Shown here: piece by piece, positions 26,698 through 36,052 of the stretch
Layout of the letters: each line of letters begins with the position of its first letter
Numbering within the stretch: position 1 is the first letter of the stretch
DNA from: Sphingomonas gei
GTDB lineage: Bacteria > Pseudomonadota > Alphaproteobacteria > Sphingomonadales > Sphingomonadaceae
Length of the DNA: 64,000 nucleotides
Direction: 5' to 3'
Assembly: GCF_004792685.1 (NCBI RefSeq)
Contig: NZ_SRXT01000002.1
Span: forward strand, 1 to 64,000
Position numbers and translations under genes: made by a program
Notes under the pieces: model-generated
Database searches by the model: none
Told to the model about the DNA's origin: nothing
Seen by the model: only the letters and a program-made list of their open reading frames with translations

Positions 26698-28162
26698 GCG
26701 TCGAGTCCTTGGTGGCGGCCGCGGCCGCAGTGTTGCTGGAAAAGCCTCCGCCGAGCGCGCGGACCAATTGGACGTCGAGCGTGAAAGCCCGCGCCTCGAG
26801 GTCGGCGACGATCTGGCGGTTCTGCAGCGCCCGGTCTTCGGCGGTCAGCACATCGAGAAAAGTCGAAAGCCCGCCCTCGAAGCGTTGCTTGGCGATCGAA
26901 TAGGCGGCTTCCGAATCGGCCAGTGCCTGGCGGCTTTCGGAAAGCCGCGTGGCCAGCGCACGCTGGCTGGTCACGGCGTCGGCGACTTCGCGGAACGCCG
27001 TCGCGACCAGCCCGTCATAATTGGCGACTGCTTCGTCATAGCCAGCGCGGGCGCCTCGATACTGGCCGGCTAGCTGCCCGCCGCGGAAGATCGGCAGGCT
27101 GATCGCGGGGCCGACCTGGCCGAAGGTCGAGCCGCTGTCGAACAGGTTGGACAGGCCGAGTGACTGGAACCCGACCAGCGCGCTGAGATTGACCGACGGG
27201 TAGAAGTCCGCGCGCGCCACCTTGATCCGGCTGGCGGCCGCCTCGACCCGAGCGCGGGCGGCGGCAATGTCGGGGCGGCGCCCGATCAGATCGGTGGTGA
27301 CCCCGCCGGGAAGCGTGCGCGCTACGGCAGGGCCGCCGGGGAGCGCGATCGTCAATCCGCGATCGGGCCCCTTGCCGAGAAGGGCGGCGATGCGGTTGCG
27401 GGTCAGCCCGATCGCCTCGTCGGTCGCGGCCAGGGTTGCCCGGGCGTTAGGAACGGCCGAATCTGCCTGCTTGAGTTCGGCGCGGGTATCGAGCCCGGCG
27501 GCTACGCGGTCGGCGACGAGCTTCTGCGTCTGGCTGCGCAGGCTGAGCGCCGTCTCCTGCACCCGGTGTTCGGCGGCGAGCCGCGCGAGATCGGCATAGG
27601 CACTGGCGATGTTGGTCGACAGCACGAGCCGCGATTGCTCGAGCTCGATCCGCGCAGCATCGGCTTCGGAAGTCGCGGCGGCGAGCGCGGCGCGGTTCTT
27701 GCCCCACAGGTCCAGGTCGAAGCTCAGGCTCGCGGCGACGCGGCCGCTGTCGTTCCAACCCTGTGGCACGAACGCCGGAGGGATGCCATTGTTGTAGCTC
27801 TGCTTTGCTTCGGTCGCGCTGGCATCGAGCCCGATCGACGGAAGCCGCGCGGCACCCGCCTGCTGGGCATAAGCCTGCGCCGAACGCAGCCGCGCGGCGG
27901 CGGCGGCGAGGTCGGGCGAGTCGGTGAGCCCTTCCTCGATCAAAGCAGTCAGTTGCGCATCGCCGTAATCGGCCCACCAGTTGCTCGCGGGCCAGGCCGA
28001 GGCCCTAACCGAAGGCGCGAACGTCTGGCGCGCGGCATAGCTGTCGCTGGCGCGGACCTCGGGGCGCGCGCCGAGCTGCGGCACCGGCGCGCAGGCGGAA
28101 AACATAAATGGAGTGACGGCGAGCGTTGCGAGAAGCGCGGGCCGGAAACGGGAAGTCATCAT
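26690..28162 (-). CDS. Outer-membrane efflux lipoprotein (NodT/OprM family)
   Basis: 490 residues with a lipobox FSAC (Cys24) and two repeated outer-membrane-factor domains, each with long helices; NWWADYGDAQLTALIEEGL and VTTDLIGRRPDIAAARARVEAA are family segments. It forms the trimeric exit duct of the tripartite pump. The gene opens with ATGATG at 28162. A -10-like TATTTA ends only four bases before it and no ribosome-binding site is seen, which suggests a leaderless message. Confidence 0.9.
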   Translation of the reverse strand: MMTSRFRPALLATLAVTPFMFSACAPVPQLGARPEVRASDSYAARQTFAPSVRASAWPASNWWADYGDAQLTALIEEGLTDSPDLAAAAARLRSAQAYAQQAGAARLPSIGLDASATEAKQSYNNGIPPAFVPQGWNDSGRVAASLSFDLDLWGKNRAALAAATSEADAARIELEQSRLVLSTNIASAYADLARLAAEHRVQETALSLRSQTQKLVADRVAAGLDTRAELKQADSAVPNARATLAATDEAIGLTRNRIAALLGKGPDRGLTIALPGGPAVARTLPGGVTTDLIGRRPDIAAARARVEAAASRIKVARADFYPSVNLSALVGFQSLGLSNLFDSGSTFGQVGPAISLPIFRGGQLAGQYRGARAGYDEAVANYDGLVATAFREVADAVTSQRALATRLSESRQALADSEAAYSIAKQRFEGGLSTFLDVLTAEDRALQNRQIVADLEARAFTLDVQLVRALGGGFSSNTAAAAATKDSTHG

Positions 28163-28172
28163 GATTTAAATA

Positions 28173-28190
28173 CCGTACTGTAGGGTACGG
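28173..28190. promoter_or_regulatory. TetR-type operator 1
   Basis: CCGTACTGTAGGGTACGG is an inverted repeat with arms CCGTAC/GTACGG. It differs from operator 2 at only two positions. It lies directly upstream of the -10-like TATTTA of the efflux operon, in the promoter spacer, a position where a bound repressor would block RNA polymerase. Confidence 0.8.
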
Positions 28191-28217
28191 CAGCGCAGAT
28201 GGTCCCGGCATCGCGGC

Positions 28218-28250
28218 TTGTCAATAGAAAATCGTACCCTATAGTACGGT
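28218..28250 (+). promoter_or_regulatory. tetR-type gene promoter with overlapping operator 2
   Basis: TTGTCA (28218-28223), a 16-bp spacer and TATAGT (28240-28245) form a good sigma-70-type promoter whose expected start is at or beside the A of the ATG at 28252. Operator 2, centred on CGTACCCTATAGTACG (28233-28248), covers the -10 box. Its complement, CCGTACTATAGGGTACG, nearly repeats operator 1, so the repressor should control both directions. Confidence 0.75.
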
Positions 28251-28251
28251 T

Positions 28252-28884
28252 ATGGAAACCCTAATGGAAAAGGCGCCCGGCAAGCGCGAGGCGCGCAAGG
28301 AAGAGCGGCGGCTGGCGATCCTCCAGGTCGCCAAGCGCTCGTTCCTCGACAACGGCTATTCGGGGACGTCGATGTCGGCGATTTCGGCCGAGCTCGGCGG
28401 TTCCAAGGGCACTTTGTGGAGCTATTTCCCGTCCAAGGAAGAGCTGTTCGCCGCGGTGCTCGATCACGCGACGACCTCCTATCGCCAGGAGCTCGGCGAC
28501 TTGCTGGCGCCCTCAGCCGATCTGCGCGCGACGGTCTTCGCCTTTGCACGAAGCTTCATCGCCAAGATCACCTCTCCCGAGGCGATGCGCCTGCACCGCC
28601 TCGTCTCGGCCGAATCGGGGCGTTTCCCCGAGGTCGGGGAAATCTTCTATCGCCGCGCCCCGCAGCCGACCCAGCAATTGCTCGCCGGCTTCTTCGCCGC
28701 GCAGATGGACGCCGCGCATATGCGCCGCGACGATCCGCTAGCGGCCGCGCGCGTGCTGGCCAGTCTGTGCATGGGAGGCGCGCATCAGCGGTTGCTTTGG
28801 GGGATCGACACCAGCCCCGGCGATATCGAGGTCGAGGCGCGGTATGCCGCGGATATCTTCGCCCGCGCCTTCGAGATCGCCTAG
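28252..28884 (+). CDS. TetR/AcrR-family transcriptional repressor of the efflux operon
   Basis: 210 residues. The N-terminal helix-turn-helix is clear (ILQVAKRSFLDNGYSGTSMS, then SKGTLWSYFPSKEELF), and the C-terminal ligand domain is of the AcrR type. It is divergent from the pump operon, with near-identical operators in both promoters. No ribosome-binding site precedes either ATG (28252 or 28264), and the promoter geometry predicts a leaderless transcript beginning at 28252. Its stop shares CTAG with the convergent phospholipase-D-family gene. Confidence 0.9.
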   Translation: METLMEKAPGKREARKEERRLAILQVAKRSFLDNGYSGTSMSAISAELGGSKGTLWSYFPSKEELFAAVLDHATTSYRQELGDLLAPSADLRATVFAFARSFIAKITSPEAMRLHRLVSAESGRFPEVGEIFYRRAPQPTQQLLAGFFAAQMDAAHMRRDDPLAAARVLASLCMGGAHQRLLWGIDTSPGDIEVEARYAADIFARAFEIA

Positions 28885-30050
28885 TTGCGCTCTCGCGGCT
28901 GTTGCGGCCCGAAATTGAGCCGCCGCGTGACGTTATAGTCAAGCACCGCCATGACGAAATAGGCCGCGAACTGCTTGACGCGTGTCCACAGGCCGGTCCG
29001 GGCCTTGTAGATTTCCGGGGTGATCAGCTCCGAATGGCCGATCTCCTGCTCGACGAAGCTCCGGACATGCGCAGCGAAGGCGCGATCCTCGATCCGCAGC
29101 ATCAGCTCGAGGTTGAGGAACAGGCTGCGAATGTCGAAATTCGCCGAGCCGATATGGACGACATCGTCGATGACGAACAGCTTGGTGTGCAGCTTGGTCG
29201 GCTGATATTCGTAGATCCTGACATTCTTGCGAAGCAGGCCGGCATAGGTGAAATGCGCCGCCCACAAGGAAGCGGTGTGATCCACCTTTGACGGCAGCAC
29301 CAGCCGCACCCGCCCGCGTTTGCCCGCCCGGTCCAGCCGGCGCAGCATCGCCGGGTTCGGCGCAAAATAGGAGGTGATCATGTCGATCGTCCGGGCGCGT
29401 TCCATCTCGCGCTTGACCACCCGCGCCCAGGGCGAGAGCCGCCGCATCGGCCCGCCGAGCAGCCAGCGCGCCGCGCCTTCGGGCTCGCTCCACGAATTGA
29501 GCGTCCGCCCCAGTGCGCGCATCGATGCGCGCGGGTTGCTCGTCCAGCGCCATAATGCGTCGAAATAGCCCGCCAGCCGCGCCGCGGCCGGTCCTTCCAC
29601 CAGCAGGCCGAGGTCGCGCCACGCATCCTGCTCGGGCGTGCCGAAATAGCTGTCTTCGATATTGAATCCGCCGATCAGGACGCGCTCTTCATCGGCGAGC
29701 GCCAGTTTCTGGTGGTTGCGCAGCAGATAGCGCCGCCCCCAGCGCGGCACGAAACGGCAGACATGGACGCCGGCGGCGTGCAGCGGATCGAAGAAATGGT
29801 GTGCGGCCGCCTGTTCGCTGCCGAGCCCGTCGACGATGAGGTGAACTGCCACGCCGCGTCCGGCGGCTTCGATCAGCGCTGCGCGCACCGCTGCCCCGGC
29901 GCCATCGTCGACATAGATGTAATAGAGCACGCGGAGCGACCGTTTCGCCGAACCGATCAGGCCGAGCAGCGCGTCCATCCGCTCGGGTCCCTCGGGTAGC
30001 AGGGTCAGGCGATTGCTGTCGACGGTGAAGGGCTTTGACCAAGGATCCAT
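28881..30050 (-). CDS. Phospholipase D-family protein, cardiolipin synthase-like
   Basis: 389 residues with two intact HKD motifs, HQKLALAD and HTKLFVID, each followed by GGFN or GSANFD, the two halves of one PLD active site. Cardiolipin synthases of this type join two phosphatidylglycerols, or PG and PE, at the inner membrane. There is no clear N-terminal membrane pair as in ClsA, so it is nearer ClsB/ClsC-type proteins. ATG 30050 is the most likely start although no strong ribosome-binding site is visible; the longer open frame is rejected because it crosses the rpoZ region. Confidence 0.8.
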   Translation of the reverse strand: MDPWSKPFTVDSNRLTLLPEGPERMDALLGLIGSAKRSLRVLYYIYVDDGAGAAVRAALIEAAGRGVAVHLIVDGLGSEQAAAHHFFDPLHAAGVHVCRFVPRWGRRYLLRNHQKLALADEERVLIGGFNIEDSYFGTPEQDAWRDLGLLVEGPAAARLAGYFDALWRWTSNPRASMRALGRTLNSWSEPEGAARWLLGGPMRRLSPWARVVKREMERARTIDMITSYFAPNPAMLRRLDRAGKRGRVRLVLPSKVDHTASLWAAHFTYAGLLRKNVRIYEYQPTKLHTKLFVIDDVVHIGSANFDIRSLFLNLELMLRIEDRAFAAHVRSFVEQEIGHSELITPEIYKARTGLWTRVKQFAAYFVMAVLDYNVTRRLNFGPQQPRERN

Positions 30051-30216
30051 GCGGCGGTCATGGGCTGTGGCCGCGTCGGCGGCAAGGGCAGCGGTCTCGC
30101 GGGGCGTATCCGCGGCGGGTGGTCCCGGGGCGACGAACTGGCGTTTTTCTTGACATTCCACCACGTCCTGCCTAAGTGCCGCCCCTCTCCCGAATTCCCA
30201 AATCAAGGAAGCGTAG

Positions 30217-30561
30217 ATGGCGCGCGTCACAGTCGAGGATTGCGTCGACAAGATCCCGAACCGGTTTGATCTGGTGTTGTTCGCAGCCCAGCGCGCCCGG
30301 CAGATCTCGGGCGGCGCCGAGCTGACCCTCGATCGCGACCGCGACAAGAACCCGGTGGTCGCGCTTCGCGAAATCGCCGAAGAGACCGTCCATCCGGCGC
30401 ATCTCGAGGAATCGGTCGTCTCCGGCCTCCAGCGTGTCCAGATCGACGACGAGGAAGCACCCGACGAAGTCGGCTCGCTGGCCCAGTCGGCCGAGGCGCT
30501 CCGTCTCACTGCCGCGGCCCCGCCGCGCAACCAGAATCTGGGCGCCGACTACGAAGGCTGA
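30217..30561 (+). CDS. rpoZ: RNA polymerase omega subunit
   Basis: 114 residues. The N-terminus [20 protein letters not shown] and [11 protein letters not shown] are highly conserved omega sequence; [11 protein letters not shown] completes the core. Omega helps assemble the beta' subunit and takes part in the ppGpp site in proteobacteria. A strong terminator follows 19 bp after the stop. Confidence 0.97.
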   Translation: MARVTVEDCVDKIPNRFDLVLFAAQRARQISGGAELTLDRDRDKNPVVALREIAEETVHPAHLEESVVSGLQRVQIDDEEAPDEVGSLAQSAEALRLTAAAPPRNQNLGADYEG

Positions 30562-30580
30562 GCCTTCAGGCGACCAATCG

Positions 30581-30615
30581 AAAACGGCCCCCGGAGCGAT
30601 CCGGGGGCCGTTTTT
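30581..30615. terminator. Rho-independent terminator between rpoZ and rlmE
   Basis: AAAACGGCCCCCGG (30581-30594) pairs with CCGGGGGCCGTTTT (30601-30614) across a 6-base loop, with A and T runs on both sides. It can serve both rpoZ and the convergent rlmE, whose stop overlaps its right edge. Confidence 0.9.
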
Positions 30616-31295
30616 CATTCCGGGGTTTCGACCGCCAGTCCCTTGAACCCCTGCGCCACTACGAACCACTCGACCGAGCCCTTGCGGCTGGCGGGTGGCT
30701 TGGCGTGCTTCACCGTAGTGAAATTGCGTTTCATTTCGGCGACCAGCGCCGAATCGGCGCCGCCGGCGAACACCTTGGCGACGAAGCCACCGCCCGGTGC
30801 CAGCGTGCGGATCGCGAAATCGAGCGCGGCTTCGACCAGGCCGAGCGTGCGCAATGCGTCGGTCTGGGCGTGGCCCACCGTATTGGCCGCCATGTCCGAC
30901 AGGATCAGATCGGGTGCGCCGCCGAGCTCCTCGATCAGGCGGTCGGGTGCGGCATCGTCCATGAAGTCCATCTGGAGGATCGTCGCGCCGTCGATCGGAT
31001 CGACCGGGAGCAAGTCGATCCCCACCACCGCCGCCTTGGGCAACCGCTTGCGCACCAACTGGGTCCAGCCGCCCGGCGCGATGCCGAGGTCGATCACGCG
31101 CTTGGATCCCTTGAGGAAGTCGAACTTCTCGTCGAGCTCGAGCAATTTGTAGACCGCGCGGCTGCGATAGCCCTCGGCCTTGGCGCGCTTGACATAGGGA
31201 TCGTTGAGCTGGCGCTCGAGCCAGCGATTCGATTGCGGGGTGCGCCCCCGCGAAGTCTTGACGCGGGTATGCCCGCGTCCGCCGCCACGGCTCAT
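30615..31295 (-). CDS. rlmE: 23S rRNA (uridine-2'-O)-methyltransferase RlmE
   Basis: 226 residues of the RrmJ/FtsJ family, which methylates the 2'-OH of U2552 in the 23S A loop. The SAM pocket [11 protein letters not shown] and the K-D-K-E catalytic set are present: Lys in [11 protein letters not shown], Asp in LSDMAAN, Lys in FVAKVF, Glu in SVEWF. The basic N-terminal tail ([13 protein letters not shown]) is usual in alphaproteobacteria. The ATG overlaps the stop of the Ppx/GppA gene as ATGA. Confidence 0.93.
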   Translation of the reverse strand: MSRGGGRGHTRVKTSRGRTPQSNRWLERQLNDPYVKRAKAEGYRSRAVYKLLELDEKFDFLKGSKRVIDLGIAPGGWTQLVRKRLPKAAVVGIDLLPVDPIDGATILQMDFMDDAAPDRLIEELGGAPDLILSDMAANTVGHAQTDALRTLGLVEAALDFAIRTLAPGGGFVAKVFAGGADSALVAEMKRNFTTVKHAKPPASRKGSVEWFVVAQGFKGLAVETPE

Positions 31296-32347
31296 AGCCG
31301 GTCTCCATTCATCAGACGCCGCAATATGCCTTCGCGAATGCCGCGATCGGCGATCCCGAGCCGTTCGGCGGGCCAGAAATCGATGATCGTCTCGAGAATC
31401 GCGCAGCCCGCCACCACCAGGTCGGCGCGCTCGGCGCCGATGCACGGCACCTGCGAACGCTCCGCCATGCTCATTCCCGCGATCCGCCGGCTGACGTCGC
31501 GCATCGCCGCGGCGGGCACGATCAGCCCGTCGACCACCGAGCGATCGTACGCCGGCAGGCCGAGATGGACGCTCGCCAGCGTGGTGACGGTGCCCGACGT
31601 GCCGAGCAGGCGCCGCGTGCCCTTGGGGGTCCGCAACCGCGCGACGAACGGCGCGAAGCTCTCCGAGACGCGCGCGCGCATATCGGCATAGACCGCGGCG
31701 CCATGGTGGGCGCCGTCGGCGAGGCCGGTGGCCTCGGTCAGCGATACCACCCCCCACGGCGCGCTGTGCCAGTCGAGGATGCGCGGCACCGCCGCGCGCG
31801 AATCGACCAGCACGAGTTCGGTCGAGCCGCCGCCGATATCGAACACCAAAGCCGGCCCGTCGCCGGGCTCGAGCAGCGCATGACAGCCCAATACCGCGAG
31901 CCGCGCTTCTTCCTCGGCCGTGATGATGTCGAGCGCGATCCCGGTCTCGTGATAGACGCGCTCGATGAACTCGGCGCCGTTCGAGGCTTGGCGGCACGCC
32001 TCGGTCGCCACCGAGCGCGCCAGCGCCACGTTGCGCCGCTTGAGCTTGTCGGCGCAGATCCGCAGCGCCGCAAGCGTGCGATCGATCGCCGCGTCGGAAA
32101 GTCTGCCGCTGGCGGCAAGGCCTTCGCCCAGCCGCACGATCCGCGAAAAGGCGTCGATGACGGTGAATCCCGTCCCTTGCGGCTTGGCGATCAGCAGCCG
32201 ACAATTGTTGGTGCCGAGGTCGAGCGCCGCGAAATGGCGCGATTCGGGCCAGCGCGCACGCCCCTGCCGCTCGACTGGTGCTTTGGGTATCGGCAGAGCG
32301 GAACCGCCGCTCTGGCCACGGGGCACTCTGGCTGGGCCATCCCCCAT
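31292..32347 (-). CDS. Ppx/GppA-family phosphatase
   Basis: 351 residues of the actin-like ASKHA fold that hydrolyses polyphosphate or pppGpp. The two phosphate-binding loops are clear: [14 protein letters not shown] and [13 protein letters not shown]. It lacks the C-terminal HD domain of the long E. coli enzymes, as usual for the short alphaproteobacterial form. Start ATG 32347 is a compromise; the first 40 residues are low in conservation and a start nearer the ALDLGTN motif is possible. Operon with rlmE. Confidence 0.85.
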   Translation of the reverse strand: MGDGPARVPRGQSGGSALPIPKAPVERQGRARWPESRHFAALDLGTNNCRLLIAKPQGTGFTVIDAFSRIVRLGEGLAASGRLSDAAIDRTLAALRICADKLKRRNVALARSVATEACRQASNGAEFIERVYHETGIALDIITAEEEARLAVLGCHALLEPGDGPALVFDIGGGSTELVLVDSRAAVPRILDWHSAPWGVVSLTEATGLADGAHHGAAVYADMRARVSESFAPFVARLRTPKGTRRLLGTSGTVTTLASVHLGLPAYDRSVVDGLIVPAAAMRDVSRRIAGMSMAERSQVPCIGAERADLVVAGCAILETIIDFWPAERLGIADRGIREGILRRLMNGDRL

Positions 32348-32499
32348 TACAATCACTCGCTTATATTCTGTTCCGTCTCGGCCACATGCGACCGTCCGGT
32401 GCTTGGCAGCATGGCTAGCGCAGCCGCGCGGGTGGAGCAAGGCGCGGTCGAGAGCGGCGTTGACACCGCCGAGATGTCGCCCTATTTCGCCGGCCCTGT

Positions 32500-32573
32500 T
32501 GCCCCGTCGTCTAAAGGTAAGACTACGGACTCTGACTCCGTTAATTGAGGTTCGAATCCTCACGGGGCATCCA
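32500..32573 (+). tRNA. tRNA-Gln (CTG)
   Basis: Acceptor TGCCCCG pairs with CGGGGCA, the D arm holds CTAAAGGTAAGAC, the anticodon stem-loop is ACGGACTCTGACTCCGT with CTG at 32532-32534, and the T arm is GAGGTTCGAATCCTC. CCA is encoded at 32571-32573. Confidence 0.95.
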
Positions 32574-32584
32574 GACTTTCCTGC

Positions 32585-33148
32585 TCATCGCGCCTCGGCG
32601 ATCAGCTTCGCGGCGGCGTCACCGGTCCAGTCGGTGTCGCCGAGTATCCGCCAGACTTCGCGGCCCGCCGAATCGTAGAGGATCGTAGTCGGCAGATTGA
32701 CGCCCAGCTGGGTGCTGAACGCCGTCTCGGTGTCGATATAGGGCTGGAGCTTCTTGAATTTCTTCTCGGCGAAGAACGGCGCGACCTTTGCGGGTTCGAA
32801 ATCCTGGCTTACCGTCAGCACTTGAAGCGTGTCGCCGGCTCGCACCGCCAACGCGTCGAGCGTCGGCAGTTCCTTGACGCAGGGCGCGCACCACGTCGCC
32901 CACAGGTTGAGCAGCACCGGCTTGCCGCGAAAATCGGCGAGCGTCCGCTTCTTGCCGCCGGCGTCGACAAAGGGAATCGCGGGTGCGGCCTCGCCCTTGT
33001 GGCTGCGGTCGAGCTTGTCGAGCTTGATCGGCGCGGCGGCGGGGGCGGCGACATTCGTGCCCTGCGCTTGCTGCTTGGTCCCGGATTGCCTATCGCAGCC
33101 GCCGATCAGGCCTGCTGCCACGAGGAGAAATGCGATAGTCGAGCGCAA
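32585..33148 (-). CDS. TlpA-like thioredoxin-fold lipoprotein
   Basis: 187 residues. A hydrophobic signal ends in lipobox IGGC, so the protein is probably membrane-tethered in the periplasm. The thioredoxin domain has the WCAPC redox motif in [17 protein letters not shown], and [14 protein letters not shown] carries the cis-Pro loop. It should act as a thiol-disulfide reductant or isomerase, perhaps in cytochrome maturation. The start is TTG at 33148, chosen because GGAG lies six bases upstream; the overlapping ATG is in another frame. It is divergent from argH with only 16 bp between the start codons. Confidence 0.85.
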   Translation of the reverse strand: MRSTIAFLLVAAGLIGGCDRQSGTKQQAQGTNVAAPAAAPIKLDKLDRSHKGEAAPAIPFVDAGGKKRTLADFRGKPVLLNLWATWCAPCVKELPTLDALAVRAGDTLQVLTVSQDFEPAKVAPFFAEKKFKKLQPYIDTETAFSTQLGVNLPTTILYDSAGREVWRILGDTDWTGDAAAKLIAEAR

Positions 33149-33164
33149 GCATAGCTCCAATGCG

Positions 33165-34544
33165 ATGTGGGGGGGGCGGTTCGCCGAAGGCCCGTCCGCC
33201 GTCATGCGTGAGATAAACGCGTCCATCCCCTTCGACAAGCGGATGTGGCGGCAGGATTTGCGCGGCTCGCAAGCGCATGTCGCGATGCTCGGCAGGCAGG
33301 GCATCGTTTCGGCCGAGGACGCTGTGCGCATCGCCGAGGGGCTGGCGCAGGTCGCCGCCGAGTTCGAGGCCGAGGGCGTTCCCGACGATCTCGCGCTCGA
33401 GGACATCCACATGCTCGCCGAGGCGCGGCTCGCGGACCTGATCGGGCCCTCGGCCGGCCGGCTCCACACCGCACGCTCGCGCAACGACCAGGTCGCGACC
33501 GACTTCCGGCTGTGGGTGCGCGACGCGATCGACCAGGCCGAGGCGGCATTGGGCGTGCTGCAGGACGCCTTGCTGGCGCGCGCCGAAGAGCATGCCGAAA
33601 GCGTGATGCCCGGCTTCACCCATCTCCAGAGCGCGCAGCCCGTGACGCTCGGCCATCATCTGATGGCCTATTTCGAGATGTTCGCGCGCGATCGTTCGCG
33701 GCTGGCCGACGCACGTGTCCGGATGAACCTGTGCCCGCTCGGCTCGGCCGCGCTTGCGGGCACCGGCTTTCCGCTCGACCGCGACGCCACCGCCGCGGCG
33801 CTCGGCTTTGACGGCCCGACGCGCAATTCGCTCGATTCGGTGTCGGACCGCGACTTCGCGATCGAATATCTCACTGCGGCGGTCCAGTGCAGCCTGCACC
33901 TCAGCCGCCTTGCCGAGGAATTCGTGATCTGGGCGAGCCAGCCCTTCGGCTTCGTCAGCCTGTCGGACCAATGGTCGACCGGCAGCTCGATCATGCCGCA
34001 GAAGCGCAACCCCGATGCCGCCGAGCTGGTACGCGGACATTCGGGGCGGATCGCCGGCGCGCTGGTCAGCCTGATGATGACGATGAAGGGCCTGCCTTTG
34101 GCCTATTCGAAGGACATGCAGGACGACAAGCCGCCGGTATTCGAGGCGCATGACCTGCTCGGGCTGTGCATCGCCGCGATGACCGGGATGATCGAAAGCG
34201 CGACCTTCCGGACCGATCGCATGCGCGGGCTCGCCGAATCGGGCTATGCCACCGCCACCGATCTCGCCGACTGGCTGGTACGCGAGGCAGGCGTGCCGTT
34301 CCGCGAGGCGCACCATATCACCGGGCGCGCCGTCGCCGCTGCGGAAGCGCAGGGCACCCGGCTCGATCAGTTATCGCTCGATGCACTCAAGGAAATCGAC
34401 GCGCGGATCGACGATCGCGTATATGGCGTGCTCAGCGTCGATGCTTCGGTGAACAGCCGGACCAGCTTCGGCGGGACTGCGCCGGTGCGGGTTCGCGCGG
34501 CGATCGCTGCGGCCCGCAAGGGTCGCGAGGAGGAAGGACGATGA
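33165..34544 (+). CDS. argH: Argininosuccinate lyase
   Basis: 459 residues, the usual length, catalysing the last step of arginine synthesis. Conserved blocks: [14 protein letters not shown] at the start, TARSRNDQV, and the fumarase-superfamily signature [16 protein letters not shown] near residue 275 with the catalytic Ser loop. The ATG at 33165 fits the family N-terminus, but no ribosome-binding site precedes it and the TlpA gene starts 16 bp away on the other strand, so the promoter must lie inside that gene. Its stop overlaps the next gene as ATGA. Confidence 0.95.
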   Translation: MWGGRFAEGPSAVMREINASIPFDKRMWRQDLRGSQAHVAMLGRQGIVSAEDAVRIAEGLAQVAAEFEAEGVPDDLALEDIHMLAEARLADLIGPSAGRLHTARSRNDQVATDFRLWVRDAIDQAEAALGVLQDALLARAEEHAESVMPGFTHLQSAQPVTLGHHLMAYFEMFARDRSRLADARVRMNLCPLGSAALAGTGFPLDRDATAAALGFDGPTRNSLDSVSDRDFAIEYLTAAVQCSLHLSRLAEEFVIWASQPFGFVSLSDQWSTGSSIMPQKRNPDAAELVRGHSGRIAGALVSLMMTMKGLPLAYSKDMQDDKPPVFEAHDLLGLCIAAMTGMIESATFRTDRMRGLAESGYATATDLADWLVREAGVPFREAHHITGRAVAAAEAQGTRLDQLSLDALKEIDARIDDRVYGVLSVDASVNSRTSFGGTAPVRVRAAIAAARKGREEEGR

Positions 34545-34783
34545 TGCGCGAGCTGTTGCTGCTCACCGCGATGCTGGCGCTGGCCGGCTGCGGCGCGCGC
34601 GAAGGTCTCAAACCGGCGGAAGGCGCGTCGCTGCCCCCCGCGCCTTATGGCGCGACTGCGACTCCCACGCCCGATGACTTGCTCAAGCCGCCGGTGCAGA
34701 CGCGTCCGGCGCGGAGCGACGACCTCATCGAAAGCACGGACAAGCGGCGCACCGACAAGTTCGACTTGCCGCCGCCCAACTGA
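34541..34783 (+). CDS. Small lipoprotein, possibly LptM-like
   Basis: 80 residues. The signal ends in lipobox LAGC (Cys17) and the mature part begins [21 protein letters not shown], then a Pro-rich disordered tail. LptM (YifL) has a similar CGLKGPLYLPP start and lies near diaminopimelate genes in enterobacteria, so the placement just before lysA makes an LptM-like role in LptD maturation plausible. That is inference from motif shape and context only. Start may be 34541 or 34544 (ATGATG); AGGAAGG lies just upstream. Confidence 0.75.
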   Translation: MMRELLLLTAMLALAGCGAREGLKPAEGASLPPAPYGATATPTPDDLLKPPVQTRPARSDDLIESTDKRRTDKFDLPPPN

Positions 34784-34792
34784 CGGAATCCC

Positions 34793-36052
34793 ATGGACCA
34801 TTTCAATCTGATCGACGGCGAACTGCACGTCGAGGAAGTGCCGCTCGCGCGCATTGCCGAGGCAGTCGGCACGCCCGTCTATGTCTATTCGGCTGCGACT
34901 TTCCAGCGGCACGCCCGTGCCTTTCGCGACGGCCTGGCCGCGATCCCGCGGGCGCATTTCGCCTTCGCGGTGAAAGCCAACCCCAATCTCGCGGTGCTGC
35001 GCCTGCTCGCCAATGAAGGCTTCGGCGCCGATGTCGTCTCGGGCGGCGAGCTGGCGCGCGCGCTGGCGGCGGGGATGGCGGCGAAGGATGTCGTCTTTTC
35101 GGGAGTCGGCAAGACCCGCGCCGAGCTCGACCAGGCGCTCAGCGTCGGCATCGGCCAGTTCAACCTTGAGCTCGAAGAGGAAGGCGTCGTGCTGTCGCAG
35201 CTCGCCGCCGCGCGCGGTCTTCGCGCGCCGGCGACGATCCGCGTCAATCCCGATGTCGACGCCGGGACGCACGAAAAGATTTCGACCGGCCGCGCCGAGA
35301 ACAAGTTCGGCCTGCCGATCGACGAAGCGCCGGCGATCTTCGATCGGCTGGCGCCGCTGCCCGGCCTCAACCTGCGCGGCATCGCGGTCCATATCGGCAG
35401 CCAGCTCCAGAGCCTCGCGCCGCTCGAGCGCGCCTTCGAGCGGGTGGGCAAGCTCGTCGCCGATCTGCGGGCTGCCGGGCACACCATCACCCATGTCGAT
35501 CTCGGCGGTGGCCTCGGCGTGCGCTATCGCAAGGACGACAATCCACCCTCGCCGGCGGAATTCGGCGCGATGGTCGCGCGGGTCACGCGTGGCTGGGACG
35601 TCGAATTGATGTTCGAGCCGGGCCGGGTGATCGCGGCCAATGCCGGGGTGCTGCTCACCGAAATACTGTGGGTCAAGCCGGGGGCGATCCATCCCTGGGT
35701 GATCGTCGATTCGGCGATGAACGATCTCGCGCGTGTAGCCCTCTATGACGCGTATCACGATTTCGAAGCGGTGCGGCCGAGCGGCGAGACGATGATCGCC
35801 AACGTGGCCGGCCCGGTCTGCGAAAGCAGCGACGTCTTCGCCAAGGCGCGCGAGATCGACCTGGTCAAGTCTGGCGATCTCGCCGTCCTGCGCAGCGCGG
35901 GCGCCTATGGCGCGACGATGGCGAGCACCTACAACAGCCGCCCGCTCGTCCCCGAAGTGCTCGTCTCGGGCAACAGGTTCGAGATCGTCGCGGGCCGGAT
36001 CTCGGCCGAGGCGATCATGGCCGAGGAACATGTCCCGGACTGGCTGAAATGA
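34793..36052 (+). CDS. lysA: Diaminopimelate decarboxylase
   Basis: 419 residues, catalysing the last step of lysine synthesis with PLP. Lys61 in FAVKANPN is the Schiff-base residue; HVDLGGGLGV holds the phosphate-binding glycines; GPVCESSDVF carries the Cys that reaches across the dimer; EPGR is present. It lies in the run argH - lipoprotein - lysA and overlaps the siroheme gene by 4 bp. Confidence 0.95.
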   Translation: MDHFNLIDGELHVEEVPLARIAEAVGTPVYVYSAATFQRHARAFRDGLAAIPRAHFAFAVKANPNLAVLRLLANEGFGADVVSGGELARALAAGMAAKDVVFSGVGKTRAELDQALSVGIGQFNLELEEEGVVLSQLAAARGLRAPATIRVNPDVDAGTHEKISTGRAENKFGLPIDEAPAIFDRLAPLPGLNLRGIAVHIGSQLQSLAPLERAFERVGKLVADLRAAGHTITHVDLGGGLGVRYRKDDNPPSPAEFGAMVARVTRGWDVELMFEPGRVIAANAGVLLTEILWVKPGAIHPWVIVDSAMNDLARVALYDAYHDFEAVRPSGETMIANVAGPVCESSDVFAKAREIDLVKSGDLAVLRSAGAYGATMASTYNSRPLVPEVLVSGNRFEIVAGRISAEAIMAEEHVPDWLK

